Made by a program: the position numbers and the translations under genes. 64,000 nt of DNA, taken from contig CAUYUJ010016360.1 in the NCBI GenBank assembly GCA_963575745.1, forward strand, positions 903,486 to 967,485, given 5' to 3'. A model generated the notes under the pieces. That model worked only from the letters and a program-made list of their open reading frames with translations, ran no database searches and was not told where the DNA came from. This DNA comes from Prorocentrum cordatum. Its lineage: Eukaryota > Sar > Dinophyceae > Prorocentrales > Prorocentraceae. The stretch's first letter is position 1; each line of letters begins with the position of its first letter. Positions 30,066-40,799 of this stretch are shown piece after piece.

Positions 30066-31490
30066 TCACTGGGATGGCCTGGCCGCAGCGCTGGCCGGAC
30101 TGGCCATCGACGCTGTCGAAGACGCTGCAGCTGGGGAGGCGGGAGACCCTCCTGGCATCCTGTCCGCTAGCCCTGGGCCGGCATGCTGCCTGGCCTCGGG
30201 TGAGCGTGAGCGCTCCTCTCTCCCTCCTTCTTTCTTGGTCGCCGCCTCTGCTGCGGGTCGAAGCTGCAGCCTGGTCTGCTGCCTGCCCGCCTGCTTGTCC
30301 CGCTCGGCCTCCGCCGATGCCCGCTCCTGCTCGCGGGCCAGCTTGTCTGCGGCTGCCTTAGCGGCCCTCTCATTGGTGGCCGCAATAGCACTGCCACCTG
30401 CATGTGCCACGGGGACTGCTGCTGCGGCCTGCAACTGCTGGGCTGAGGCTGCGGCTGAGGGTGCCTGTGTGGCGGCGGCCAGGAGGTTCGAGTTGATCTG
30501 CATCATCTGCTCCATCAGCTGCGCCATGCCTTTTTCGAGTGAGGCCACGCGCTGCTGCGTCTGTGCGACCTCCGCCACTTCTTGCCTCGGCCGCGGCGTG
30601 GATGGCATGTCCTCGTCATTGCCATCTCCGTACTGGTCGCGTGCTTGGCGTGGCTCACTCTCTTCGTCGAGGCAGGACGAGAGCTCCTCGGCCTCCACAT
30701 CCCCTGATGCTGGTGGGCTCTGCCATGCACTGCGCCTTCCCTGCGCCCGCGGCTGCGGCGGCGGCGCAGGGTACGAGCAGAAGTCTGCCATGTTCAACAT
30801 CTGCTCCAGGAAGACCTGAGCGTGCTCAAGGTCCTGCTTCGCCTGCTTGGTGTCGGCCTCAGCGGCAGCCATCTTGAGCTGCGCGGCCAGCTCTGCGTCC
30901 TTGGCGCCCTCTAGCGCCCTGCGCGCCTTCTTCACGAAGGCCTCCTGCTTGTCGGCCCTCGTCGCCGGGTCCCTGGACAGGATCACCTGGCAGTGGATGG
31001 CGGCATACTCCTGCTCCGCCTTGCGCAGCCTCGTGGGGTCTGGGGCCACCTGCCCGCGGATGGCACGCACCCTGCCCTCGGCTGCCGTGAGCGCCTTCCT
31101 GAGCGACTCGCGGTACTGCTTCAGGCCCGCGGCCTGCTGCGGGGGCGGTACCCATGCGCTGTGGAGCTTGGCCTGCTCCGGCAGCATGGGGAGGATGCCG
31201 AGCGGCTCCTTGTCAATGGCCGCCGCGGTCTGCTCCTGCGAGGGCTGGGCTCCCTTGGGCTTCGCCTCTCGTTGGCCTCCTCTGCTGGCCCCACGCTCGC
31301 GGCGGCGCTGCTGCCATGGCGCCTCCTGCTGCCTCTCTCCTCCGCACTGGCGGCAGGACTTCCTCGTGGCGAAGTTGGAGGTGTGGCACTCCCCGCAGCT
31401 CCACGGCGGGACCGTAGCATCGCCACCGTGCTGACCCCGTTGGCTGCCTCCACCTCCGCTGGCCGCGCGGCGTCCGCCCTGCGGCGCCAT
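30066..31490 (-). CDS. Retroelement ORF1 with RanBP2-type zinc finger and coiled coil
   Basis: The frame is open from 31685, but the first ATG is at 31490; from there the protein is about 474 residues and ends at UGA (30066-30068). PPWSCGECHTSNFATRKSC then RQCGGER has the W-x-C-x2-C-x10-C-x2-C spacing of a RanBP2-type zinc finger (about residues 30-49), a domain that binds single-stranded RNA or ubiquitin in other proteins. Alanine/lysine/glutamate-rich helices follow (AEADTKQAKQDLEHAQVFLE and VASLEKGMAQLMEQMMQINS), likely coiled coils. The C-terminus is charged, then Ser/Ala/Pro-rich. By position it is the nucleic-acid-binding partner protein of a LINE. It shares ORF2's frame. Confidence 0.75.
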   Translation of the reverse strand: MAPQGGRRAASGGGGSQRGQHGGDATVPPWSCGECHTSNFATRKSCRQCGGERQQEAPWQQRRRERGASRGGQREAKPKGAQPSQEQTAAAIDKEPLGILPMLPEQAKLHSAWVPPPQQAAGLKQYRESLRKALTAAEGRVRAIRGQVAPDPTRLRKAEQEYAAIHCQVILSRDPATRADKQEAFVKKARRALEGAKDAELAAQLKMAAAEADTKQAKQDLEHAQVFLEQMLNMADFCSYPAPPPQPRAQGRRSAWQSPPASGDVEAEELSSCLDEESEPRQARDQYGDGNDEDMPSTPRPRQEVAEVAQTQQRVASLEKGMAQLMEQMMQINSNLLAAATQAPSAAASAQQLQAAAAVPVAHAGGSAIAATNERAAKAAADKLAREQERASAEAERDKQAGRQQTRLQLRPAAEAATKKEGGREERSRSPEARQHAGPGLADRMPGGSPASPAAASSTASMASPASAAARPSQ

Positions 31491-31697
31491 CGCGCTGTGA
31501 TGTTGCCTCAGCAGGCGGGCAGCTGCGCCCAGCCTGAGCAGCACTCTCGCCGCCGCGCGCTGCCGGCGCGCGCGGCGATGCCAGGCGGGGTCGCCCTTCG
31601 TGATTGCTAGGGCAACTCCCTTGGTCGCGCGGGCTCTCGAGATTCGCAGAACTGGTCTGCACCCAAAATCTCGGCCTGAGCCCAAACACGACTAAGG

Positions 31698-31813
31698 GAG
31701 GAGGGAGGAGGGAGGAGGGAGGAGGGAGGAGGAGGAGGAGGAGGAGGAGGAGGAGGAGGAGGGAGGAGGGAGGAGGGAGCAGGGAGGAGGGAGGAGGAGG
31801 AGGAGGAGGAGGA
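31698..31813. repeat. (GGA)n at the 5' side of the retroelement
   Basis: GGAGGGAGGA and GGA units with few interruptions. It lies immediately before the retroelement's 5' leader as read on the minus strand, mirroring the GAG tract at 21331-21388. Confidence 0.9.
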
Positions 31814-31815
31814 CC

Positions 31816-34140
31816 CTGAGATCCTTGCGTTTCGATGTTTTCGAGCCGAGCGTTCTCGCCCGGCGTCGGGCTCTCCAGGGCCCGCACAGATCGATCCGGC
31901 CGGGAGAGGCGGCGCAGAACGAGGGGGTCCAGGGCATCGGCTGTGAGTTGCCATGGCGCTGCAACTGTTTCGGCAGTGGACACCACCCCTGGTGCCCCAG
32001 CTCAGCTTCTCACCACTCACCAAACCACCCCAACCCAACCCGAAGGCCTCAATTTGACCTCCATTTCCAGTTGGGGGGGGTCGGGGAACATCGAGAAAAC
32101 ACATATGGAACCCGTAACCCCCCCAACCCGAAATTCGGGTCTTCGGGTTGGGTTGGGGTGGTCTGGTAGGTAGTCAGCTTCAGCCAGCTGCCCACCCGGC
32201 GGCAGGTTCTGATCGCGCGCTGGGTATCGCGCCTCTGCCTGCCTGTCGCGGTATCATTTGTGGGGGGCCGCGCCCCGGACTTGCCTTTGACGCCGCCTGC
32301 GCTCTCGCGTGCGCCCGCGACCAACAAAAACATTCTGCTTCGACAGTGGATGAGGGTAAGGATCAGGGGAGTTTTTTCGGATCAGGGGAGGAGGGGGAAT
32401 GCAGTGGCACGGCACACGCGGCGACACGCGGCAGCAGATGCCGGCTGGCCTCTCTGAAGGCGTTCCCCGGGTTCCAAGCTTAGGCCGCGAGGATCTGCGA
32501 GGACTCGATGATGGTGTGCAGTGCAATGCAGTGCAGTGCAGTGCAGTGCAGTGCAGGAGAAGGAGGAGGAGGAAGAGGCGGAGGAGATGGAGGAGGAGGA
32601 GGAGGAGGAGGAGGAGGACCACGACGGAGCAGAACTCCGACGCTGCAATGTTTTATTCACCGTTGGCCCCCCAGAGGTCTGGACGTTTTCCCCGGGACTG
32701 GTTTTTCATGATTCAGTTCCGTGGCCCTAGTCAACATGTGCCCGCCGGCATGTTCTTCGCAACGGGAGGATTTTGGAGCTGGGACGTCCTTGGCCCCGCT
32801 GTTGTGGGCTATCCAGTTGCCCTCGTCGAGAGCCAGCCAGGCTCGCTCTCTGAGAGGGGTACTCGTTTCTGTGAGGCCTGGCGGCGCTTGTGCCCTGCCC
32901 TGTGTCCCTCTTCCCTCACATCGAGGGGGGGTCGTGGAGGATCGAGGAGGATCGAGGAGGGGTGGAGGGTTTGAGGAGTCCACGTCACCTCCAAATAATC
33001 GCGCTTCGTGCATCGCGGCTCGGGTTGGAGACGCGCCCTTCCCCAGGGCGGCGGCGCGAGGGCGCGAAGATCACCGCACATCGAGCATCGCGGGGTACAA
33101 TGCACGAAGTCAGGTGACCTAGGAGAGTCGAGGATCCTCGGAGAAGCCGCCCCCCCTCCGTCAGAGAACTTGTCGTTGCGCCCCTCCGCTCTCCCAGGGT
33201 CCTCCTGTATCCCAGGGGGACCTCTGCTCTTTATTCCTTTGTCTCTTTGCTTGCCTCTTGCCTACCTTTGGCTGCGCCCTTGCTTGGGGCTGTTTCAGCC
33301 TGCAGTCAGCTTCTCATTCGGCCTGCCTAAGCCTGACATTCGTATTGCATGCAGCTTGCCTTTCTGTTGAACGCCGCTTCCTTTCAGATCTCCTGCATCT
33401 TGCTTCCGGGTTGCATCCAGCCACTTGGCTGCTATCTTGCCATTTGTTTGCTTCTCGACTTCCACAAGGAACCTTCTTTGAACTTGTGCGCTTTTAGTTT
33501 GCTGCTCGCCTGCGGCCAGCTTGCCAGCTCATTGGTTCGAGTTTGCACCCAGCTTGCCTTAGTAGATACCCTTGCATCCGTCTCCCCAGATCTCGGCTAC
33601 GCGCAGATGGGGGTAGGGGGAGTGGGGAAGGCTTCTCAGAAGCACCCCTGCTTCTTAGAGGACGCGGGCCTTGCTTGTAGATGGAGGGCCGGCGCCCTCG
33701 AAGAAGCGGCCTCCTTCTAAGAAGCTTTGCCCCCTCCCCCTACCCGAATGTGCGCGCCGCTGAAGATCTCCGAGGCCCCAGACCGCCGAGGCCCCAGACC
33801 AGGCCTCTGTGCCGATCCACCGCCCCAGACCAGACACCCCGCGCTCCACTCTGCGTTTGGCGCGTGGACCCCCAGAGGTCGGACCACCTCCGTCCACCAT
33901 CCTGCGTGCTTTGTTTGCGGTCGCTTCGTCGGCTGCACGCTCTTTTGACTGGCCGTTCCCGCACTGGACCCCGCCTCGACAGGTACAGTCGTGGAGCTGA
34001 AGAAGGAACCCTTTTCGTTTGGGAGGGGCTCGGTGTTCCTTGATTGTTTTACAGTTTGCCTTGGTTTTCCTTAGGCTTCCATGGGACATCGAAATTTAAC
34101 TTATGGGAACAAAGGGCCTCGTTCCTTATTTTTAGGGTTC
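31816..34140. other. Gene-poor stretch with scattered repeats
   Basis: Contains a copy of the ATCGAT dispersed motif (about 31868-31912), a GTGCAGTGCA run (about 32515-32557), (GGA)n (about 32558-32620), a relative of the GGTTTTTCAT motif (about 32690) and, at 33170-33620, T/G/C-rich sequence rich in CTTGC words. No supported gene. Confidence 0.5.
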
Positions 34141-34143
34141 CTT

Positions 34144-34350
34144 AGGTCAGCACCCCGACGGCACACTGGCGCAGGTGCCGCCTCAGTCCCCGCTGGCGGG
34201 GCCGGCCGCGCCAGCGCACTCAGGGATGTGGCCCGTCCCCCCTGAGATGAGGCCGTCGCCCCTCCTCCCGCCCTCTGCGGCCGCCTGCTTGCTCCCCCGT
34301 TGTCCCGACCTTGCACGTCGGCCAATTCGCTGCAACGGTGCCCCCGTTTA
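34144..34350 (+). CDS. Possible short coding exon, Pro/Ala-rich
   Basis: After CCTTAG (34139-34144) a frame reads QHPDGTLAQVPPQSPLAGPA and AHSGMWPVPPEMRPSPL to a stop at about 34350. Composition and codon choice look more coding-like than the flanks. There is no recognisable domain and no partner exon. It may be a stray fragment. Confidence 0.2.
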
Positions 34351-34634
34351 GTTGGCTCCTTCGCCAGCGCAGACGGCCCCTGCCTGGCCGCCGACGCAGA
34401 AAGCTGGTGTTTGCTGTCCCGGGTCCAGTTGAGGGCTCCCCGAGGCCGAACATAGCCACAGATCGGCCGCCCCAATGTTTCCGGAACTTCGGATCTCTGT
34501 GGACCTTCTGGAGGCCCCGCCTTTCAAACGCGCGCGGGCCTTGGGGCCCTCCACTAAAATCACCGCTGGGCTGGGGTTGCTAAGGGGATAGGGAGGTTAG
34601 AAGCGGGTGATGACGGGACGAGACAAGAGAGAAG

Positions 34635-34635
34635 G

Positions 34636-34670
<35 letters not shown>

Positions 34671-34813
34671 ACGACGACGAAGGGGTGGAGAGCTCTGGCG
34701 AACAAGACGTGAGTCGAGAGCTCCTGGACGCCGACGGCGCCGACGAGGACGACGACGAGGGAGGAGGGAGGACGACGACGCGAACGACGACGACGACAGC
34801 GACGACGACGCCA

Positions 34814-34883
<70 letters not shown>

Positions 34884-34886
34884 CGC

Positions 34887-34918
<32 letters not shown>
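34635..34918. repeat. (ACG)n microsatellite block
   Basis: Two tracts of (ACG)n, about 34637-34682 and about 34765-34918, enclose some 80 bases of unique GC-rich sequence. Poly-Asp, poly-Thr, poly-Arg and poly-Val frames are artefacts. Confidence 0.95.
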
Positions 34919-34919
<1 letters not shown>

Positions 34920-34920
34920 G

Positions 34921-35890
34921 GATTTCGGCATCCGCGCGCGGCGGCCGCGCGCATGTGCCCCGCATGGTGTTTTTTACAAGGAATTGTGGCCCTGGCTATC
35001 GCGCGACCGATGATACAGGAGTTCGACGCTCGCGCAAAAAGTTGTTCGCATGACTCAAATATTGAAAAAACTGTGGTTTTTCAGGGTTCGGAAAGCGCGC
35101 GCGGGTTGACATTTTGATTTGTTCTGCAGACTTATGCCAAGAAGGTATGGTACGATTCGCGTGATTTCATGAAGCTCGGCCTTGAAATGGTTGAAACCAC
35201 AATGTGTTTGGAAGGATTTCGACCTGCGCGCGCGGCGGCCGCGCGCATGTGCCCCGCATGGATTTTTTTACAAGGGGTTGTTGCCCTGGCAGGCGCACGA
35301 CCGATGTTGAAGGCGGTTGACGTGCGCAAAAGTTGCTCGCATAACTTTGAAAAACTATAGGTTTTTCAGGATGCGGAAAGCCCGCGTGGGTAGTTGTTTT
35401 GTTGTTTTTGTTTTTAATGTGTGTTGCATATTTGTTTTCAGAATGTATGGTGCGATTCGTGTTATGTCATGAAGCTCGGCATTGAAATTGTTGAAACCAC
35501 AAAATGTGTTTGGAAGGATTTCGACCTGCTCGCGCGGCGGCCGCGCGCATGTGCCCCGCATGGTATTTTTTACAAGGGTTTGTGGCCCTGGCAGGCGCGC
35601 GATCGTTGTTGAATGAGATCGACGTGCGCGCAAAAGTTGCCCAAGAAGCCCGATTTGACAGGAATGTTGAAAAACCAGTGGTTTTTGAATGATTCGGCAA
35701 GAGCGCGCGGTCAGATTTTTATTAATTTTTGGGCGAGAAAGTAATATATTTTCATCGTTTCTCTTGAAGCGGAATGTTGAAATTGTTGAAAACACATTGT
35801 GTTTGGAAGGATTTCGACATGCGCGCGCAGCGGCCGCGCGCGTGTGCCCGGCATGGTTTTTGTTGACAAGGGTTTCGTGAAAAAAGTATT
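34921..35890 (+). repeat. Tandem array of ~293-302-bp units, about 3.3 copies
   Basis: Units begin at GATTTCG (34921, 35215, 35517 and 35810). Each carries the self-complementary core CGCGGCGGCCGCGCGC (the last copy has CGCAGCGGCCGCGCGCG), then ATGTGCCCCGCATGG, TTTTTTACAAGGG, GGCAGGCGCGCGATCG-like sequence and a GTTGAAAAACCAGTGGTTTT-like inverted segment. Each ends with ATTGTTGAAACCACA and TGTTTGGAAG. Spacings are 294, 302 and 293 bases. No gene is seen in it. Confidence 0.85.
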
Positions 35891-38235
35891 ATGTCAGGAC
35901 TAAAAATATCACCGTATAATAGTTGTTGCAAGGGAACCGAGGGGGGCCCGATACAGGCCTGGCTTGGATAGTATGAATTCGCAGGTAGGATGGACATTGG
36001 GTCAGATTCAGATGTTTTTCGCATCGGTTCCCGGGGAATCGATAAGTCCACGGGGGGAGGATGGTAGAACCTACTTCCTATTAAGACGGGAGAGTCTATG
36101 TCGTGCCAACGCAATGCTAAGCAACGCAGCGCAAAGCAACGCGATGCAAAGCAACGCAAAGCAACGAAAAGCAACGCAAAGCAAGGCAACGCAAGGCAAA
36201 GCAATGCTACGCAAAGCAATGTAAAGCAATGCCAAGCAACGCAAAACAACGTCAAGCAATGCAAAGCAACGCGAAGCAATGGCGGCGACGAGCGGCGATG
36301 GCGGCGACGGGGCGGCAACGGCGGCGACACAGCCGCCAGACCGATCTTCTGGCCCAGACGAAGGGCGGCTAGGAGGCGGCGACGGCGGCGACATTGCCGA
36401 CAGGCCGACCTTCAGGCCCAGTTCCTCTGACCAGAAGTAAGAAAGCCCAACTGTAAACCCTGTTTGGGGAACATTGTCAAACCATTTATTTCTTGTGCGC
36501 GGTGTATTTTTACTGTTGTCCCAGTGAGCTTCCAAAAAATACACAAAACATGCTGTTAAATCGATGGCGGTCTTTAGGTGTATGTTTGACCCTTGCGCAA
36601 AAAGTCTACCACAACAGTGGATCGTTTGCCACACTTGGGCAATACATGTACCACTTCGATTGTTTACTATCGGTGCACTTTTGGTTCACTTACACAGAAA
36701 GCGCTCTACTACGATTGTGCATGTCATGCCCGTTTTGGTGCACTTGCACAGGAAGTGCACCACTACGATGGGGCATGTTTAAAGCGCTGTCGCAAAAGCG
36801 AAAAACTACAGAGGCCGCATAAGACTGTAAGGCTGTCGGACCCGCACTCGAACAATGGAGAGCAGCAGCTCCAGCGGCAGCGATGGAGCAAAGAGACGCG
36901 AGTCCGTTTTGACTGAAGCATATTAGCTGCAAGCTCAAACAGTGCAAGGCTTGAGAGCGAACCAACAAGTGTACAACAAGTGCACTATGGCAGGATCGCC
37001 GAAACATCAAAAAGTGCTCCGCGCAACAGCGCACCACTTAAAAAAAAAACGCATCATTCAAGTGTACAGAACCACCACCAAACATGCACAGCTGTAAGCA
37101 AACAGGCCAGACGCAAATGTAAGTTCACGTGTAGACCTAAACCAACCTTAAAGTTAAACTTGAAGCCTCAGAACTAGTATCCAGCATCCTATGTAAGTTC
37201 AACTGTAGGTTAGGCTTCTATCCAGGCCCAACAACATCGACCAGAGATTTAGAGCACTTGCTTCGAGCCTCGACTCTTGACCGTCGAGCCCCCTCCTCGA
37301 TCCTCCTCTCATCCTCCCCATGCCACTGGCCCCCGCCCCTGGGCTCAGACGCGCTGGCCCCCCGCAGTGCGCCGCCCTCTCCTGTTGTGGCCGCCGCCTC
37401 CCTCCGGGAGAGAGATGCCGGCCGCACCCGCTGCCGCCGTTCCAGCCGTTGCGGCGGCGGAGGCGCCCGGAGGGCGGGATGGGGCCCCGACCCCCTCGCG
37501 TCCTGACAGGACGTCGCCGACGCAAGGCTGTATGCAGCCTTCGGCCTCCTCGGGGAGTTCTCGCCGTGCCCCAGGACTGTCAAGGCATGGCTCGGGATGA
37601 GAAGCTGGTCCTGGGGAAGGGGTCCGGATCTCTGGGGGACCACGCTGCGAAAGCATCACGGCATCAAGGGTCTGGGAGTGGCGCTCCGACTTTTTTTTCG
37701 ATCGGTGCGTGCGGACCGCTCGGCTTGGGCCCCTGCCCCCCCGCAGACTAGGTGGGAGTCCTGCCTGTTTGTGAAGACGCCGCTTGGTTCGACGCGGTTT
37801 AGTAAGAGGCCTTTCCTGGATCCTCGCTTGGGGTCCTCGGGCTTCTTCCGGTTCCTCAAGCAATGCTTTTCTTGGGGTCCTAGGCTTCCTCGGGCAATGC
37901 CAGGAAGTCCCCAGCAACGCCAAGCAACGAGTCCAAGCCATGTTCAGCAACGCCAAGCAGCGCAAGGCAGTGCCAAGCAATGTTGTGCATCGCATTGGCT
38001 TGCGTTGCTCGAAATTTATTCTTGTTGCTGGATGCTCGCTGGGGTCGCGCTGGGTCCATTCGGCGTTTTCGCCTCCACGGGGGCCGCCTCCCAGCCCACT
38101 GACCGTCACGAGCCGCCTCGGGAGGAGCACCCGGCCGTGCGAGGGAAGGGGTCGAGATCCCAGGGGGGGCCCTGTGCAGAGAAACAGACGCGACGGAGGA
38201 GGAGGAGAGGGCTTCGACGACGACGACGAAGACGA

Positions 38236-38293
<58 letters not shown>

Positions 38294-38599
38294 CACGACG
38301 ACGACTTCTCGTCCTGGCAGAAGCTGTCTGACCGCCCCCGGAGCCCGAAGAGGAGCCGGCCGGCGGAGGCCCGGCACGGGCGGCAGGCAGGCAGGCAGGC
38401 AGCGCGGCCCGTCGAGCAGCGGCGAGGCGCCCCTGCGCGCCCATGGCCCCACCAAGCAGTGTTCTGAGACCCTTTTGCGGCTTCCACGGAATGTTCCTGG
38501 GACATTTCCGGCGGAGTCCGTCTTGCTTTCTCGCATCGGGCTTCTGTCATGAGAGCATCTGGTTTTCGCTATGAGAACATGAATGGGGTTCTAAGAACC
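35891..38599. other. Gene-poor stretch: GCAAAGCAAC repeat, 54-bp duplication, (ACG)n
   Basis: 36100-36285 is an irregular array of GCAAAGCAAC / GCAATGC words, with distant relatives at about 37905-37985. 36679-36778 holds two copies of a 54-base unit starting TTTTGG. 37230-37600 is C/G-rich with an open frame (MPAAPAAAVPAVAAAEAPGG) that I consider too compositional to call. (ACG)n lies at about 38214-38306. No supported gene. Confidence 0.55.
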
Positions 38600-38778
38600 C
38601 GTTTCTTTCTTGCTTTGGGCATGACGGGCGTCATGGCCCCCGCTGCCCCCCCCCCCCCTATGACGTAACGCTCCCCCCCCCAGTGCGCTCCAGGCACTGC
38701 CGCCGTGCGCATTGGGATCCGCGTAGGTGTCCGCGTAGGAATCCGCATAAGTGTCTGGTCCGCAGGCGTCGTCGTCGT

Positions 38779-38848
<70 letters not shown>

Positions 38849-39345
38849 CGTCGTCGTCGCTCGTGGTTCGTCACTCGTCGCTCATCGTCGTCGTGCGCGC
38901 GGACGCGGCTGGAGCCTGTTTTTAAGCCCGGGCCGATGACGGCAATCATCTGGGGGGGGGAGGGTCGATGACGTCACGTTTCGCGCCGGCGGCGTCTGGG
39001 AATGCTTAGAGGAATGACGGAGGACGGGTAGCACGAACATGTAGGTGGCGATATGCACCACAACGCCTGTGTACATCACAGTGCCCGCGTGCACCACAGC
39101 GCTTGTGTACACCACACCGCCGACGTACACCACAGCAACCGCGTGCAACACACCGTCAGTTTGTGCCACCGTGCCTGCGGGCACAGCAGCTCCTGTGTAC
39201 ACCACAGCGCTTCCGTACACCACATCAGCCGTGCGCAACACAGCACCAGTGTACACCAGAATACCTTCGTGCAGTGCAGTGCCTGTGTACGCCTCGGCGC
39301 GTGTGTGCACCACATCAGCCGTGTGCAACACAGCACCATTGTAGT
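38600..39345 (+). repeat. Left arm of a large inverted repeat with 18-bp minisatellite
   Basis: Order of parts: GTTTCTTTCTTGC, ATGACGGGCGTCATGG, C run, TATGACGTAACGC, then (CGT)n (about 38765-38850), GTGCGCGCGGACGCGGCTGG, and from about 39063 an 18-base minisatellite of about 15 copies of the form GTGTACACCACAGCGCCT. The same parts occur in reverse complement at 39720-40275. Confidence 0.75.
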
Positions 39346-39719
39346 GTATAGAATTTCAGAAGGAATCCTTGTGACAAAATGGAGCGCGTGTGGATTCCAG
39401 AGAAAACAATGGAAGACAAATCCTCATGGACGAAGGAGCGCCGCTGGAATCTACGAGTCCCCCCGAGTCCGCCCGCATCACCCTAACTCCCAGTTGCGTC
39501 CAGGAGGCTCCAGCTAAACTGGCCGTCCGAGAACCAAGTGGACCGATTCAATCGACCATTCTGCGGTGCACGCTGAGATGCGCACGTGCGTTTTAACGCC
39601 AAGCCGCACGACAGGGGGTAAGAAGGAGGAGGAAAGGAGGAGGAGGAGGACGAGGAGGAGGAGGGGAAGGTGGAGGAGGAAACGGAGGGAGGAGGGAAAA
39701 ACGTCGCATTCGATTATCA

Positions 39720-40275
39720 GAACTTTCCTGGCGTGCTGTTTAGTTGTCCGCAGCAGATCCTGACGTACATGCCCCTTCTATTTGTGATGCACGCAGGCAC
39801 TGTGGTGTACACCGGCGCTGCGTTGCACGCGGATGCTGTGGTGTAGACAGGCGATGTGGCGTGCACAGACGCTGCGGCGCACGCAAGCACAGTGGTGTAC
39901 ACAGGCGTTGTATTGCACATGGCTGCTGCGGTGTATGTACACCAGCGCTGTAGTGCTCCCAAATATTGTGGTATACACGGGCGGTGCGTTGCACACGGCT
40001 GTTGCGGTGTACTCAGGCGCTGTGGTGCACACGCGCGGTGTGGTGCACGCGAGCGTTGTGGTGTACGCAGGCGCATTGGGCAGATCACCAATTACAGGCT
40101 GCTCGCGTCGTCGTCGTCGCTCGTCGCTCTTCGCTCGTCGCGTCGTGCGCGCGGGCGCGGCTGTGGTGCCGGAGCCACACGGCGGGGGGGGGCGTCACGT
40201 CATACCCCCCCCGCCCTCCCCCCCCCCCCCATGACGCCCGTCATCGCCGAGCATCAAGAAACGCGCTCTAATGAC
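39720..40275 (-). repeat. Right arm of the large inverted repeat with 18-bp minisatellite
   Basis: Read on the minus strand: GTTTCTTGATGCTCGGCG, ATGACGGGCGTCATGG, G run, TATGACGTGACGCC, a CGACGA-rich segment, then 18-base units of the GTGCACCACAGCGCCT type (39790-40075). It is a diverged inverted copy of 38600-39345, with about 375 bases between the arms. Confidence 0.75.
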
Positions 40276-40394
40276 ATTTCGTGGTAGGACTATAGGAGTG
40301 CCGGGACGGTCGGTCCCTGCTCAGGGCGTGCCGCCGGCGCCCAGGAGGGGGCGGGCCCGAGAAGGGGCCTCCCAGAGTCTGGGAGGCCTCCCTG

Positions 40395-40645
40395 TGGTCT
40401 CCTCCTCCTCCTCCTCCTCCTCCTACTCCTCCTCCTCCTCCTCCTCCTCCTCCTCCTCCTCTCCTCCTCCTCCTCCTCCTCCTCTTCCTCTCTCCTCCTC
40501 CCTCCTCCTCCCCTCCTCCTCCTCCTCCTCCTCCTCCTCCTCCTCCTCTCCTCCTCCTCCTCCTCCTCCTCCTCCTCCTCCTCCCCTCTCCTCCTCCTCC
40601 TCCTCCTCCTCCTCCTCCTCCTCCTTCTCCTCCTCCTCCTCCCCG
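40395..40645. repeat. (CTC)n microsatellite
   Basis: About 250 bases of (CTC)n with few interruptions. The poly-Ser, poly-Pro, poly-Gly and poly-Glu frames are artefacts. Confidence 0.95.
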
Positions 40646-40799
40646 GAGTCCGAGAGTATAGTCACCCACATGGTCTCCCCTATGGCCTCCCTATGGTGTG
40701 ATCTCCCACCTGGGACCCAAAGAGGAGAACATACGACAGTCTCCCACATGGCCTCCCAATAGTACGATCTCCCGTCTGGTCTCCCAGCAGTCTGATCTC

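Larger units (their letters stand above)
21331..31697 (-). mobile_element. ~10.3-kb LINE-type retroelement, two ORFs, apparently intact
   Basis: Read on the minus strand, the unit holds ORF1 (31490 to 30066) and ORF2 (30065 to 21546) with no frame disruption. There is a short GC-rich 5' leader after a GGA/CCT tract and a short 3' segment before a second GAG/CTC tract. No long terminal repeats are seen. Endonuclease plus reverse transcriptase makes it a non-LTR (LINE) type. Extra RNase H at the ORF2 front and methyltransferase-like sequence at its end are unusual. Intact frames suggest a recent insertion. Confidence 0.85.

Noticed and set aside
39045-39351. Secreted repeat protein of VYTTAPVYTT type
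   Set aside because: Translation of the 18-bp minisatellite; all three frames give similar periodic peptides and the region is half of an inverted repeat.
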